A stretch of DNA of 64,000 bases from Natronosalvus halobius (GCF_024138145.1 NZ_CP099997.1:2356001-2420000); one strand, 5' to 3'. Positions 52,677-61,050 are shown, counted from the stretch's first letter. A program made the numbers and translations. Notes: a model not told the origin generated them from the letters alone.

Positions 52677-53069
52677 TCACGCAGGCGCCGTTCCGAGCAA
52701 CAACCAGAGGTTCAAGATCGTGAACCCGACGATGACGGCGACGGTGTAGTACGCCACCGCGACCAGCGCGGCGAGTTTGTAGTCCAGGTCGTAGACGATC
52801 AGGATCGCGGTGTAGGCGACGGCGACCATGAACGGGACGACCACCAGCGGGCCCCACCGCTGGAGGACGACCGAGACGAGTGCCAGTACCGGTCCAATGG
52901 TGAACGCGCGTTTGACCGGGACCGTCCCGAGCACGTACCGGGCCGCGATGTGGAGCGTGACGCCGTAGAAGACGGTCGCCAGCAGGAAGGTCCCGAGGTA
53001 CGCGAGGGGGCCACCCCCAGCCGGATCGATCCCGCCGGGGACTTGCGCGAGAAACGATGGAGCGTGCAT
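52677..53069 (-). CDS. Four-helix membrane protein, unknown
   Basis: A 130-residue protein. A short N-terminus (MHAPSFLAQVPGGIDPAGGG) is followed by four hydrophobic helices: YLGTFLLATVFYGVTLHIAA, VLALVSVVLQRWGPLVVVPF, MVAVAYTAILIVYDLDYK and AALVAVAYYTVAVIVGFTIL. The ordered spacing and few charges suggest a conserved haloarchaeal membrane family, which I cannot name with confidence. The gap to the TBP gene is 93 bp and both are on the minus strand. Confidence 0.65.
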   Translation of the reverse strand: MHAPSFLAQVPGGIDPAGGGPLAYLGTFLLATVFYGVTLHIAARYVLGTVPVKRAFTIGPVLALVSVVLQRWGPLVVVPFMVAVAYTAILIVYDLDYKLAALVAVAYYTVAVIVGFTILNLWLLLGTAPA

Positions 53070-53162
53070 ACTCGAGAGACGATATCACGCGGTTTGTGTG
53101 TGCCGAATTCGCGTCGCTCGAGGGGGAGATTCGAGCAAAAATTGAGTCCGCGAGTCGGACTG

Positions 53163-53723
53163 CTACTCGAGCAGACCGAGGTCCTCGAGTCGGGAGACGA
53201 TCTTGTCGACGGCGTGTTCGGCGTCGGCCGGCTTCTTCCCGCCGGTGATGACGAGTTTGCCCGATCCGAACAGTAGCGCCACCACTTCCGGCTCGTCGAG
53301 ACGGTAGACCAGGCCGGGGAACTGCTCGGGTTCGTACTCGATGTTCTCGAGGCCGAGGCCGATAGCGATCGCGTTGAGATTGAGATTGCGGCCGAGGTCA
53401 GCCGAGGTGACGATGTTCTGGACGACGATTTCCGGATCCTCGTTCACCTGAATCTGGAGTTCGCGAAGTTTGTCGAAGACGATTCGCAGACTCTCGTGGA
53501 CGTCGTCGGTGCTCTTCGCGCCGGTACAGACGATCTTCCCCGAGCGGAAGATCAGTGCGGCGGATTTAGGATTCTGGGTTCGGTAGACGAGACCGGGAAA
53601 CTGCTCGGGGTCGTAGTCGGCCCCTTCGAGGTCCATCGCGACACTCTGGAGGTCGAGTTCTTGCCCGATGCCGGTCGACGCCACCACGTTTTCGATGTTG
53701 ATGGTGTCCTTCGGATCCGTCAT
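53163..53723 (-). CDS. tbp: TATA-box-binding protein
   Basis: A 186-residue protein made of two direct repeats of the TBP fold. Repeat 1 starts IENVVASTGIGQELDLQSVA and repeat 2 starts VQNIVTSADLGRNLNLNAIA; both have the FPGLVYR motif (EQFPGLVYRTQNPKSAALIF and EQFPGLVYRLDEPEVVALLF) and the G-K strand (FRSGKIVCTGAK and FGSGKLVITGGK). It recognises TATA boxes to start transcription with TFB. Haloarchaea often carry several tbp genes; this looks like a full-length canonical copy. The upstream region is very AT-rich (53731-53760). Confidence 0.97.
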   Translation of the reverse strand: MTDPKDTINIENVVASTGIGQELDLQSVAMDLEGADYDPEQFPGLVYRTQNPKSAALIFRSGKIVCTGAKSTDDVHESLRIVFDKLRELQIQVNEDPEIVVQNIVTSADLGRNLNLNAIAIGLGLENIEYEPEQFPGLVYRLDEPEVVALLFGSGKLVITGGKKPADAEHAVDKIVSRLEDLGLLE

Positions 53724-53740
53724 AAGTCGCTTAAAAAGAC

Positions 53741-53758
53741 GTATTTAAGGTTTATAAA
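53741..53758 (-). promoter_or_regulatory. AT-rich candidate promoter of tbp
   Basis: On the minus strand this reads TTTATAAACCTTAAATAC: two overlapping TATA-like elements about 20-35 bp before the tbp ATG. A TATA box here would fit a very short leader and could allow TBP to control its own gene. Confidence 0.5.
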
Positions 53759-53890
53759 GCTTGGTACTACGTGCTGATTTGTCCGGTTCTTTGAGTGTGT
53801 CAGACGAGTGGATGACGCTCACCGCGGCCCAGGAACCGTCCCGCGAGTCGACCGACAGGATCATTGCTCGTCCAGCATCACTCGAGACAC

Positions 53891-55033
53891 GTGTATCTCC
53901 TCGAGTACGGCGGCGAAGACGACGCGTTCGCGGCAGTCGAGAGCCGTCACGCTGCCACCGGCGTCACCCGGATCGCGCCGGGGCTGGCCGTCGCGAACGC
54001 TCTCGCTCCCGAGCGCGTCCGCGGACTGGCCTACACTCGCGCGGCGAGCGACCTGGTGGGCCGAACCGACGCCTCCGTTACGAGCGCGCGAGCCCTGCTC
54101 GAGGCCGCCTCGATCGATCGGGAGGGGACGGTCGCCGTCCGTGCGACGGACGTCCACGGCTCGAGCGGCGTCGCCACGACACACGCCGAACGCGAACTCG
54201 GGAGCATCCTCGTCGACCGGGGGTTCGCCGTGGACCTCGAGGACCCCGATCACGTCCTCCGTGCGGTCTTCTCTGAGGGGAGCCTCGAGTCCGAGGCCGA
54301 CGATGGCCGCGGTGGTCTGCTCGAGTCGGTCGCGAGCGACGAAGCCAGGAAGCGAAACGGCGAAACTGGGGAGCGAAACAACGAAACTGAGGAACGAGTC
54401 GACGAATCCGGGAAACGGGTGTCGGTCTGTGCCCTCGGCTGGCTCGCCGCCGAGAGCGTCCGCGACTTCGGCTCGCGGGCGCCGACCGACAAGCCGTTCT
54501 TCCAGCCCGGAAGCATGGATCCACTTCTGGCTCGCGCGGTCGCCAACCTCGCCGGCGCGGAACCCGAACGAACGATCCTCGACCCGATGTGTGGCACCGG
54601 CGGCGTCCTCGTCGAGGCAGGACTGGTCGGGGCTAACGTCGTCGGAACTGACGCCCAGGCGAAGATGGTCGCCGGCGCGCGGACAAACCTCGAACACTTC
54701 CTGGACCGCGAGGATCCGTCGCCGACCGGCGTCCCGCGCGGGTCCTGGCACGTCGCCCGCGGCGACGGAACCCGACTCCCGCTCCAGGATGGTGCCGTCG
54801 ACGCCGTCGTCTTCGACGCGCCCTACGGCCGCCAGTCGAAGATCGAAAGCCACCGGCTGGCTGATCTGGTTTCGGGTGCGCTCGTAGAATCCCGCCGAGT
54901 GGCCGATCGGGCCGTCGTCGTCGCCGACCGCTCCTGGACGAGCGAGGCTCGGGAAGCGGGCTGGACGCTCGAGGCGGCCTTCGAACGCCGGGTTCACCGG
55001 TCGCTGACGCGGTACGTGCTGGTCCTCTCCTGA
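53891..55033 (+). CDS. trmG10: tRNA (guanine10-N2)-methyltransferase, TrmG10-like
   Basis: A 380-residue protein started at GTG 53891 (a TTG at 53864 is an alternative), giving the N-terminus VYLLEYGGEDDAFAAVESRH. A THUMP-type RNA-binding region (about 1-195) is followed by the methyltransferase: FQPGSMDPLLARAVANLAGA, SAM site LDPMCGTGGVLVEAG (230-244), VGTDAQAKMV, and DAPYG (309-313) in place of the usual N/D-PPY. Archaeal TrmG10 makes N2-methyl and dimethyl G10 in tRNA. A charged insertion (about 130-176) with repeated GET/GER-type strings lies in the THUMP region. It is divergent from tbp. Confidence 0.85.
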   Translation: MYLLEYGGEDDAFAAVESRHAATGVTRIAPGLAVANALAPERVRGLAYTRAASDLVGRTDASVTSARALLEAASIDREGTVAVRATDVHGSSGVATTHAERELGSILVDRGFAVDLEDPDHVLRAVFSEGSLESEADDGRGGLLESVASDEARKRNGETGERNNETEERVDESGKRVSVCALGWLAAESVRDFGSRAPTDKPFFQPGSMDPLLARAVANLAGAEPERTILDPMCGTGGVLVEAGLVGANVVGTDAQAKMVAGARTNLEHFLDREDPSPTGVPRGSWHVARGDGTRLPLQDGAVDAVVFDAPYGRQSKIESHRLADLVSGALVESRRVADRAVVVADRSWTSEAREAGWTLEAAFERRVHRSLTRYVLVLS

Positions 55034-55187
55034 GGGTGAGGGTGGCTCGAGGGTGCCGAGGGTGGCTCGAGCGTGCCGAAGGTGGCTCGAGAGCCCTGAT
55101 TCCTGATTCCGCCGGTACAGCGCCGCCAGTCGAGGCGGGGGATTCCGCTTTCGGAAGCCTTGAGACGGTCTGCAGAAAAGATTGACC

Positions 55188-56345
55188 GTGGCCCGCGCTC
55201 GTCTCTTCGGATCCCTCTGTGGACTCGTCTTTCTCATCAATCTCGCCAGAATCGTCTTCGCACCGCTGCTGAACGTGTTTATCGCCGAATTCGGGATCGG
55301 CGAGGCGACCGCGGGCCTCATCGTCACCCTCGTGTGGGTCGGGAGTGCGTTCCCCCGTCTGCCGACCGGGTGGGTGCTCACGAAAGTCCCGAGACAGCAC
55401 GTCGTGCTCGCCTCGGGAGTTATTCTCGCGATTTCGTCCGCGATCGCCGCGACCGCTACCTCGATCACCCACCTCATGGGCGGCGCCTTCCTCATGGGGA
55501 TCGCGTCGGGCGTGTACTTCGTCTCGGCGAACCCGCTCTTGAGCGAACTGTACCCCGACCGCGTCGGGCGCGTCATGGGAATCCACGGGGCGGCGAATCA
55601 GGTCGCCGCGGTGATCGCCGCTCCGTTCGTCGCGCTCACGCTCTTCGTCGACTGGCGCCTGTCGCTGTGGGCAATCGCCGTCGGCGGGGCCGTGGTTACG
55701 GCCTACACGTGGCTCACCGCGAGGCGAACCGAGATGCCGGACGCGGGGCGGTCGGATCGGGCCTTCGTCGCCGGCGCGCTCTCGGAGTGGCGGCTCATCG
55801 TGACCGCACTAGCGATTGCAGGCGTCGCCGTGTTCATCTGGCAGGGCGTGTTCAACTTCTACGAACTGTACATGCAGTCGAAGGGACTCTCCGACCGAGC
55901 GGCTGGGATGATGCTCACCGTCGTCTTCGCCGCCGGCGTCCCCGCGTTTTTCTTCGGCGGCGACCTGGCCGATCGCCTTCCGCAGATCCCGTACCTGCTC
56001 GGCATCGTCGGCACGTTCGCCGCGGGCCTGTTCGCGCTGACGCTCGTCGAGGGGATGATCCCGCTGGTCGCGCTCACCATCGTTGTCGGCTTCGTGATCC
56101 ACGCGCTGTTTCCGGCCGTCGACACGTACCTGCTCGATACGCTCCCGGATTCGACGCGAGGGAGCGCCTACGCCGTGTTCAGCTCCGTCTGGATGCTCTC
56201 GCAGTCGCTCGGCTCGTACGTCCTCGGCGTCTTCGTCGAGGGGAACTACACCTACGACGAGGTGTTCGCCGTCGCCGCGCTGTTTCTCGGCGCGACGGTC
56301 GTCGCCCTCGTCGTCCTGGAGCGGAGCGGAAAGCTCCCGAGTTGA
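55188..56345 (+). CDS. Major facilitator superfamily transporter
   Basis: A 385-residue protein with about 12 helices. GTG at 55188 is preferred over TTG at 55182. The first helix is LFGSLCGLVFLINLARIVFA, followed by NVFIAEFGIGEATAGLIVTL, the loop RLPTGWVLTKVPRQHVV, and the LSELYPDRVGRVMGIHGAAN cytoplasmic loop. The second half has FFFGGDLADRLPQIPYLLGI. The fold resembles NNP/OFA-like and haloarchaeal MFS proteins of unknown substrate. The upstream gap (55034-55187) has direct CTCGAG-containing repeats (GGTGGCTCGAG). It converges on the pseudokinase gene. Confidence 0.85.
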   Translation: MARARLFGSLCGLVFLINLARIVFAPLLNVFIAEFGIGEATAGLIVTLVWVGSAFPRLPTGWVLTKVPRQHVVLASGVILAISSAIAATATSITHLMGGAFLMGIASGVYFVSANPLLSELYPDRVGRVMGIHGAANQVAAVIAAPFVALTLFVDWRLSLWAIAVGGAVVTAYTWLTARRTEMPDAGRSDRAFVAGALSEWRLIVTALAIAGVAVFIWQGVFNFYELYMQSKGLSDRAAGMMLTVVFAAGVPAFFFGGDLADRLPQIPYLLGIVGTFAAGLFALTLVEGMIPLVALTIVVGFVIHALFPAVDTYLLDTLPDSTRGSAYAVFSSVWMLSQSLGSYVLGVFVEGNYTYDEVFAVAALFLGATVVALVVLERSGKLPS

Positions 56346-56367
56346 GATCGCCGCCCTCGCCCGGCGT

Positions 56368-58362
56368 CTACGGGTGACGCTCGAGCGTCGTCACGTCGGA
56401 CACCTCTATTCGCGTCCCGCCGTGCTGGCCGCTGGTCACCGTCAGCGACCAGTCGTGGGCGTCGGCGATTGCCCGGGCGAGAGCGAGACCGAGGCCGCGC
56501 TCCTCGTCGGCGTCCTCCCCACGTGACTCCAGGTCGATCACCCGGTCGTGATCGGTCGGCGGGATCTCGGCGGCGTCGTCCATGAGGAAGAAGCCGCGTT
56601 CGCTCGAACGGGGATCGTCGAAGCCGAGCAGTCCGACCTGGATCGTGACCGATCCGTCGGCGCGGGCGGCCGCATCGTCGAAGATCGTCTGGAGGAAGTG
56701 ATCGAATCGCTCCCGGTCGGCCCGGAGGGTCGCGTCGGCGTCGACGACCACGGCGGGGCGATCGAGACGGGAGTCCTCGACTGCGTGTTCGATCGCCGAC
56801 GCGAGGTCGATCCGCGTCCGGGGGCCGACCGCTGTCGCGTTTCGGGCGAACTCCCGAATGTCGTCGACGAGGCGTTCCGTGCGATCGAGCGTCGTCGAGA
56901 CGGCGTTTTCGGCGAGCGGAAACTCCCACTCGCCGGGCCGATCGGGTTCCTCCTCGAGCGCCGTCGCGACGGCCTCGAGGTGGCGCTTGAGGTCGCTCGA
57001 GAGTACGTTCGCCACGCTCTCGAGGCGTTCGGTCTGGTGTTCGAGCTGGGTCGTCCGATCCTCGAGTACCTGCTCGCGGATCGCACGATCGAGCGCCGCG
57101 CGGCTGTTCTCGGCGAGCGTCGAGAGTAACTCGACGTCGGTGTCGTCGAAGTTCGCGACCCGCTTCGATCCCGTCATCAGGATACCGTGGGTGCCGATCG
57201 GCGCAATTATCTCAGAGCGGATCGGTGTGTCGGGATTGTAGAGGCCGTCGGCTTCCTGCAGGTCCTCGATGTGTCTGGTCTCGCCGGCCTCGAAGACGTC
57301 CCAGACGAGACCCTCACCGGGGTGGAATCGGGGGAGGCCGCCGAACTCGTCGTGCGCGCCCGCGGTGCCGGCGACGGGGTCGAGGTAGCCGTACTCGTCG
57401 TCGAGCAACCAGACGCCGCTGATCGGAAGGTCAAGGAGGTCGCTCCCGGCGTGGACGGCGATCGCACAGATCTCCTCGGGATCGCTCGACTGCAGGAGCC
57501 AGCGCGTGACCTCGTGCAGCGAGGTCACCACCCGCTCGTACTCGCGCTGGTCGGTGACGTCGCGGGCGATGCACGCGAGATTCGCCGAGCCGTGGTCGAC
57601 CGGCACGACGCTGACCTCGGCGACCCGATCGGCGCCCGTCGCGTCGGTGTAGGCCACCTCGAACGTTCGCTGGGCCGCGCTGCCGACGTCGACGTCGCTG
57701 AGCGCGCGGCCGACGTGGACGGCGTCGTCGGCGTCGACGGCGGCGAGGTCCAGGAGGGCCTCGACGTGTTCACCTCGCAGGTCCCTCGCGTCGGTGTCGA
57801 AGGCACGTTCGACCGTGGCATTGATCGAGAGGATCCGGTTGTTGTCGTCGAGGGTGACCACGCCGTCCTGGATCGCCTCGACGACGGCCGTGTTCCGGGC
57901 GAGTTTCGTCTCCTGTTCCTTTCGCTCGGTGATATCGCGCATGGACACCGAGAGCCCGTTCTCGGCGGGCCAGGCCCGGGCTTCGAACCAGGTCTCGAGC
58001 GGCGTGTGGTACACCTCGAAGGAGACCGGCACCTGTTCGTCCATCGCCTGGTAGAAACCGTCGGGGAACTGGGTCTCGACCGTCTCGGGGAACTCGTCCC
58101 ACATGACCCGCCCGAGGAGGTCCTCCCGGGAGCGCTCCAGGAGCGCCTCGGCGCGCTCGTTGAGGTACGTGAACCGAAAGTCGGTGTCGAGGGCGAAGAA
58201 GGCGTCGCGGACGCGGTCGATCATGGGAACGGTTCGGAGGGTCACCGGCGACCACCCGCCTCGAGGGCGACGGGTCGGCGGCGAGGCGTCGTGACTCGCG
58301 GCGCTAGCCGACTCGTCCGCGACACCGACCGAACGCGCCTGTCTCTCATTCCGTTGACTCAT
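56368..58362 (-). CDS. PAS-PAS-GAF sensor with degenerate histidine-kinase core
   Basis: A 664-residue protein without membrane spans. It has PAS 1 (about 45-150), PAS 2 (about 158-278) and GAF (about 285-430), then a coiled linker (VLEDRTTQLEHQTERLESVA). Where the phosphoacceptor His of SHDL should be, the sequence is LSSDLKRHLE (Ser456). The HATPase N-box positions, normally Asn, are Thr559 and Asp563 (FLQTIFDDAAARAD), and the G1 box is DDAAEIP instead of D-x-G-x-G. Only the G2 box GLGLALARAIADAHDWSL remains normal. It therefore looks like a pseudokinase: a sensor that could bind partners but not phosphorylate itself. No receiver gene is adjacent. Confidence 0.85.
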   Translation of the reverse strand: MSQRNERQARSVGVADESASAASHDASPPTRRPRGGWSPVTLRTVPMIDRVRDAFFALDTDFRFTYLNERAEALLERSREDLLGRVMWDEFPETVETQFPDGFYQAMDEQVPVSFEVYHTPLETWFEARAWPAENGLSVSMRDITERKEQETKLARNTAVVEAIQDGVVTLDDNNRILSINATVERAFDTDARDLRGEHVEALLDLAAVDADDAVHVGRALSDVDVGSAAQRTFEVAYTDATGADRVAEVSVVPVDHGSANLACIARDVTDQREYERVVTSLHEVTRWLLQSSDPEEICAIAVHAGSDLLDLPISGVWLLDDEYGYLDPVAGTAGAHDEFGGLPRFHPGEGLVWDVFEAGETRHIEDLQEADGLYNPDTPIRSEIIAPIGTHGILMTGSKRVANFDDTDVELLSTLAENSRAALDRAIREQVLEDRTTQLEHQTERLESVANVLSSDLKRHLEAVATALEEEPDRPGEWEFPLAENAVSTTLDRTERLVDDIREFARNATAVGPRTRIDLASAIEHAVEDSRLDRPAVVVDADATLRADRERFDHFLQTIFDDAAARADGSVTIQVGLLGFDDPRSSERGFFLMDDAAEIPPTDHDRVIDLESRGEDADEERGLGLALARAIADAHDWSLTVTSGQHGGTRIEVSDVTTLERHP

Positions 58363-58609
58363 AGTTACCCCACCCGGTATTTCAGTGTCGTGGCCGATGG
58401 GCGTCCGGTTCGGGCTCGAGACGGCGTTCGACGGTGTCGGGACTGCTATTCGGAAATTCCATCGACCGGTACAGGCGGCCGGTAGAACGCGACGGGACGT
58501 ACGCTACTCGGTTTGCGTCGAGAATACCGCGGCTAATCACGGAGGCGCTCCGCGGTGCGATACTCGCCGTGCTGACCGCAGCGCACCTCGCAGTGCGATG
58601 CTCGGCGCG

Positions 58610-59092
58610 TTACCGTTCGATCGGGAGCAGGTCCCTCACCGTTACGTAGTCGAGAGGTGTGGCGTGTTCGGTTCGGATGAGATTCTCGTCGTTGATTTCG
58701 AGTGCGAGGTCGTCGAGTTGTTCGGCAACGTAGGTGATATCCTCGTTTTCGGTCCCGACCGCCTTGATGTGGAGGTTCTCCTGTCCGGTCATCAGTTCGG
58801 TCACTTCGGTGACCTGGGGGAGCGCCAGCGCCTTCTCGGCCACGTCGGAGCGTTCGCTGATGCGGGCCGTGCAGCTGAAGTGAAAGTAGAGACGAAGGCC
58901 CGTCCGGTCGTGGTCGACGCTCGTCGTGTATCCAGTAATGACGCCGGCCTCCTCCAGCCGTTCCATCCGATTGTGAACGGTGTTGTCGGAGACGCCGAGT
59001 TCCTCGGCCAGTCCGATTGCATTGGACCGAGCGTTCTCCTGAAGCAGATTGAGCAAACACCTGTCTACGTCGTCGAGTTCGTACTCGGTCAC
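58610..59092 (-). CDS. Lrp/AsnC-family transcriptional regulator
   Basis: A 160-residue protein starting MTEYELDDVDRCLLNLLQEN. The helix-turn-helix is GLAEELGVSDNTVHNRMERL, followed by EEAGVITGYTTSVDHDRTGL (the hinge strand) and a RAM-type ligand domain (VTEVTELMTGQENLHIKAVG). Lrp proteins sense amino acids or other small molecules and regulate from octameric complexes. The upstream 260 bp gap carries four TATCGAWA-like repeats, good candidates for its own operators, shared with the divergent HalOD1 gene. The effector is unknown. Confidence 0.9.
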   Translation of the reverse strand: MTEYELDDVDRCLLNLLQENARSNAIGLAEELGVSDNTVHNRMERLEEAGVITGYTTSVDHDRTGLRLYFHFSCTARISERSDVAEKALALPQVTEVTELMTGQENLHIKAVGTENEDITYVAEQLDDLALEINDENLIRTEHATPLDYVTVRDLLPIER

Positions 59093-59123
59093 AATCGAGC
59101 TTGTCGGGCCGCCTCCATGATAC

Positions 59124-59307
59124 TATCGATACTCCACAGTTTCCGAGAGTGATTTTCGAGAAGTTCGGGAAACAGGCGTTGGAAAGGTATTATCGAAATA
59201 CGTTTTCGGGCACTTAAGAGGAGTGGCGAAGTCAAGGTAATATCGAATAGCAATTCTGATTTAGCTCGAGATTCCACAGAATATCTTATCTTTACGGGAA
59301 GTATCGA
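59124..59307. promoter_or_regulatory. Four TATCGA repeats in divergent Lrp/HalOD1 promoter region
   Basis: TATCGATA (59124), TATCGAAA (59191), TATCGAAT (59241) and TATCGAAT (59302) recur through an unusually AT-rich 230-bp gap. Spacings are 67, 50 and 61 bp. The gap separates an Lrp-type regulator from a probably leaderless gene, so these are candidate regulator-binding sites. Confidence 0.5.
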
Positions 59308-59324
59308 ATCCCACAACCTGGGTT

Positions 59325-59332
59325 TTTTATAC
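59325..59332 (+). promoter_or_regulatory. Candidate TATA box of leaderless HalOD1 gene
   Basis: TTTTTATA within GGGTTTTTTATACG is centred about 25 bp before the GTG start at 59353, so transcription would begin at or next to the start codon, as in many leaderless haloarchaeal mRNAs. Confidence 0.6.
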
Positions 59333-59352
59333 GTAGACGCCATTGAACGACT

Positions 59353-59616
59353 GTGAAGTCGGGCCTACCTGTTCCGTCCTCGGTGGTGAACTCCCACGGA
59401 TCTGACACGGCCACAGTAACCGTTGTCAGAGCTGTTGCTGAAACAGAAGGGAGGCCACTACCTGCGTCGCCACCGCTGGCCACGGTAACTGACCTGGATG
59501 CCCACCGCGTCCTCGATCGAGCTGTCGATGATGTGACTGACGAGGGTACCAATGGCGGTACCCAGGTGCGTGATTCCAGTGATGGGCGAGTCACGACGGG
59601 AGGGTACAATGAGTGA
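59353..59616 (+). CDS. HalOD1-type output-domain protein
   Basis: An 87-residue protein starting with GTG at 59353. The core, TVTVVRAVAETEGRPLPASP, then PLATVTDLDAHRVLDRAVDD, matches the HalOD1 pattern of a first helix with AVAE, the PPL loop, and a D-x-D-A helix; the final strands are short. The TATA box 25 bp upstream implies a leaderless transcript. Its stop (59616) overlaps the start of the zinc-finger gene by 8 bp, so the two are made together. It is divergent from the Lrp gene and probably under its control. It resembles the HalOD1 protein at 47800. Confidence 0.7.
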   Translation: MKSGLPVPSSVVNSHGSDTATVTVVRAVAETEGRPLPASPPLATVTDLDAHRVLDRAVDDVTDEGTNGGTQVRDSSDGRVTTGGYNE

Positions 59617-59773
59617 CGACAGACCGGATTTCTGGAATTATTGCGCCCAGTGTGGGATCGAGTACAGTACCGCTGCCTCTCCACCGATCGTCGACGTGGT
59701 CACCGACGGCGGCGAAGACTCTCCAGTCTCGTTCTGTAGCGACGAGTGCAGAGGGTCGTGGGCCAGCGACTAG
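59609..59773 (+). CDS. Small zinc-finger microprotein
   Basis: A 54-residue protein starting MSDDRPDFWNYCAQCGIEYS and ending with SFCSDECRGSWASD. C12-x2-C15 and C43-x3-C47 (FCSDEC) have the layout of treble-clef/TRASH-like zinc sites. The ATG at 59609 overlaps the end of the HalOD1 gene in another frame, so translation is coupled. A second microprotein with the same Cys pattern is at 7640. The function is unknown; a protein-interaction zinc finger is likely. Confidence 0.75.
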   Translation: MSDDRPDFWNYCAQCGIEYSTAASPPIVDVVTDGGEDSPVSFCSDECRGSWASD

Positions 59774-59947
59774 TTCAGGGTAGTTTCGCTGCCGAGAGCA
59801 CCATACTGGCTGATTCTTCGTTCGTTCTATTCGGACGGCGTCCGCGCTGTGTGCGCGCCTTCTACTCGCGCCAATTCGACGAGCAGACACCAACCGACTT
59901 CGAAAGGGTCGACAGGGTATTCCTCGTCCGTCCCGAACCGTCGGTCG

Positions 59948-60946
59948 ATGAGCGATTCGGACCCGACTCGGCTGATCGTCGACACGGACACCGCGGGAGA
60001 CGACACGCAGGCGCTCGTGCTCGCGGCCTGCTCAGATCGCATCACCCTCGAGGGCGTGACAATCTGTGCGGGTAACGTTCCGTTCGAGTACCAGGTCGAG
60101 AACGCGAAGTACACCCTCGACCTCGCTGGGGACGACGAGGTGCCGGTCTACGAGGGCGCTCGCGAGCCGCTCGAGAAGGACCACGAGTTCGCGGAGTACA
60201 TCCACGGCGAGGGCGGCCTGGGTGGCGACCTCTTTCCCGAGACGGGAATCCCCTCGGCGGAGGTACACGCCGTCGACTTCATCGTCGAGACCGCTCGCGA
60301 GAACCCCGGCGAGATCACCCTGGCCTGCATCGCCCCGCTGACGAACGTCGCCCTGGCGCTCGAGCGCGAACCCGACCTGCCGGATCTGCTCGACGAAGTG
60401 GTGATCATGGGCGGCGCGGTCAATACGCTCGGAAACGTCACGCCCGCGGCGGAGTACAACTTCTGGGTCGATCCCGACGCCGCGGCGGCCGTGATGGACG
60501 CCTTCGAGACGACGCTGATCGACTGGGGACTGACGCTCCAGGACTCGATGTTCGACACCGAGGTCTTCGGGGCGGTCGAGGCGATGGACACGCCGCTCGC
60601 GGACTTCTACCTGACCGTCACCGACGCTGTCCGCGCGTTCAACCGCCAGTCCGACCACGACGCCCTCGGTGCGGACGTGACGACCCAGCCCGATTCGCTG
60701 GCGATCGCGACGGTGCTCGAGCCAGACATCGTCGAGTCGGCGAGCACGTACTACGTGGCCGTCGACGACCGGGAGGGGATGACCCGCGGGTACAGCCTGG
60801 TCGACGAACTCGGCGTGACCGACGGTGAGGCGAAGACGCGAGTGATCGAGTCAGTCGATGGCGACCGGTTCAGGCGGATGCTGCTCGACGCGTTTCAGTA
60901 CGAGAATCCCCATCGGAGGGAGGGTGAAGGGGAGAAGGAGGAGTGA
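59948..60946 (+). CDS. Nucleoside hydrolase (inosine-uridine preferring family)
   Basis: A 332-residue enzyme. The calcium/ribose-binding motif is VDTDTAGDDTQALVLAA (Asp12, Asp14, Asp18 and Asp19; the usual Pro-Gly after the second Asp is Thr-Ala). Later motifs are TLACIAPLTNVALALEREPD, VVIMGGAVNTLGNVTPAAEY and NFWVDPDAAAAVM. The C-terminal His site SDHDALGADVTT is in place. The ATG at 59948 is the first Met before the motif. It cleaves nucleosides to base and ribose. It is directly upstream of a BMP-type nucleoside ABC transporter, so uptake and hydrolysis are grouped. The C-terminal tail is acidic. Confidence 0.9.
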   Translation: MSDSDPTRLIVDTDTAGDDTQALVLAACSDRITLEGVTICAGNVPFEYQVENAKYTLDLAGDDEVPVYEGAREPLEKDHEFAEYIHGEGGLGGDLFPETGIPSAEVHAVDFIVETARENPGEITLACIAPLTNVALALEREPDLPDLLDEVVIMGGAVNTLGNVTPAAEYNFWVDPDAAAAVMDAFETTLIDWGLTLQDSMFDTEVFGAVEAMDTPLADFYLTVTDAVRAFNRQSDHDALGADVTTQPDSLAIATVLEPDIVESASTYYVAVDDREGMTRGYSLVDELGVTDGEAKTRVIESVDGDRFRRMLLDAFQYENPHRREGEGEKEE

Positions 60947-61008
60947 CCGATCGGTAACTCTCTGCGACCGAATCTTCAGGTAATTCACGTAAAGTCATTA
61001 TCTCCTTT

Positions 61009-61047
61009 CGAAACCGAATCTATAAACCGGTCGCGTGCACTTGCACG
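61009..61047 (+). promoter_or_regulatory. Promoter and candidate operator of the BMP transporter operon
   Basis: A BRE-like CGAAACCGAATC (61009-61019 region) is followed by TATAAA at 61021-61026. Eight bases later there is an inverted repeat, CGTGCA-CT-TGCACG (61034-61047), ending just before the ATG at 61051. The position between TATA box and start suits a repressor site. Confidence 0.6.
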
Positions 61048-61050
61048 GAT

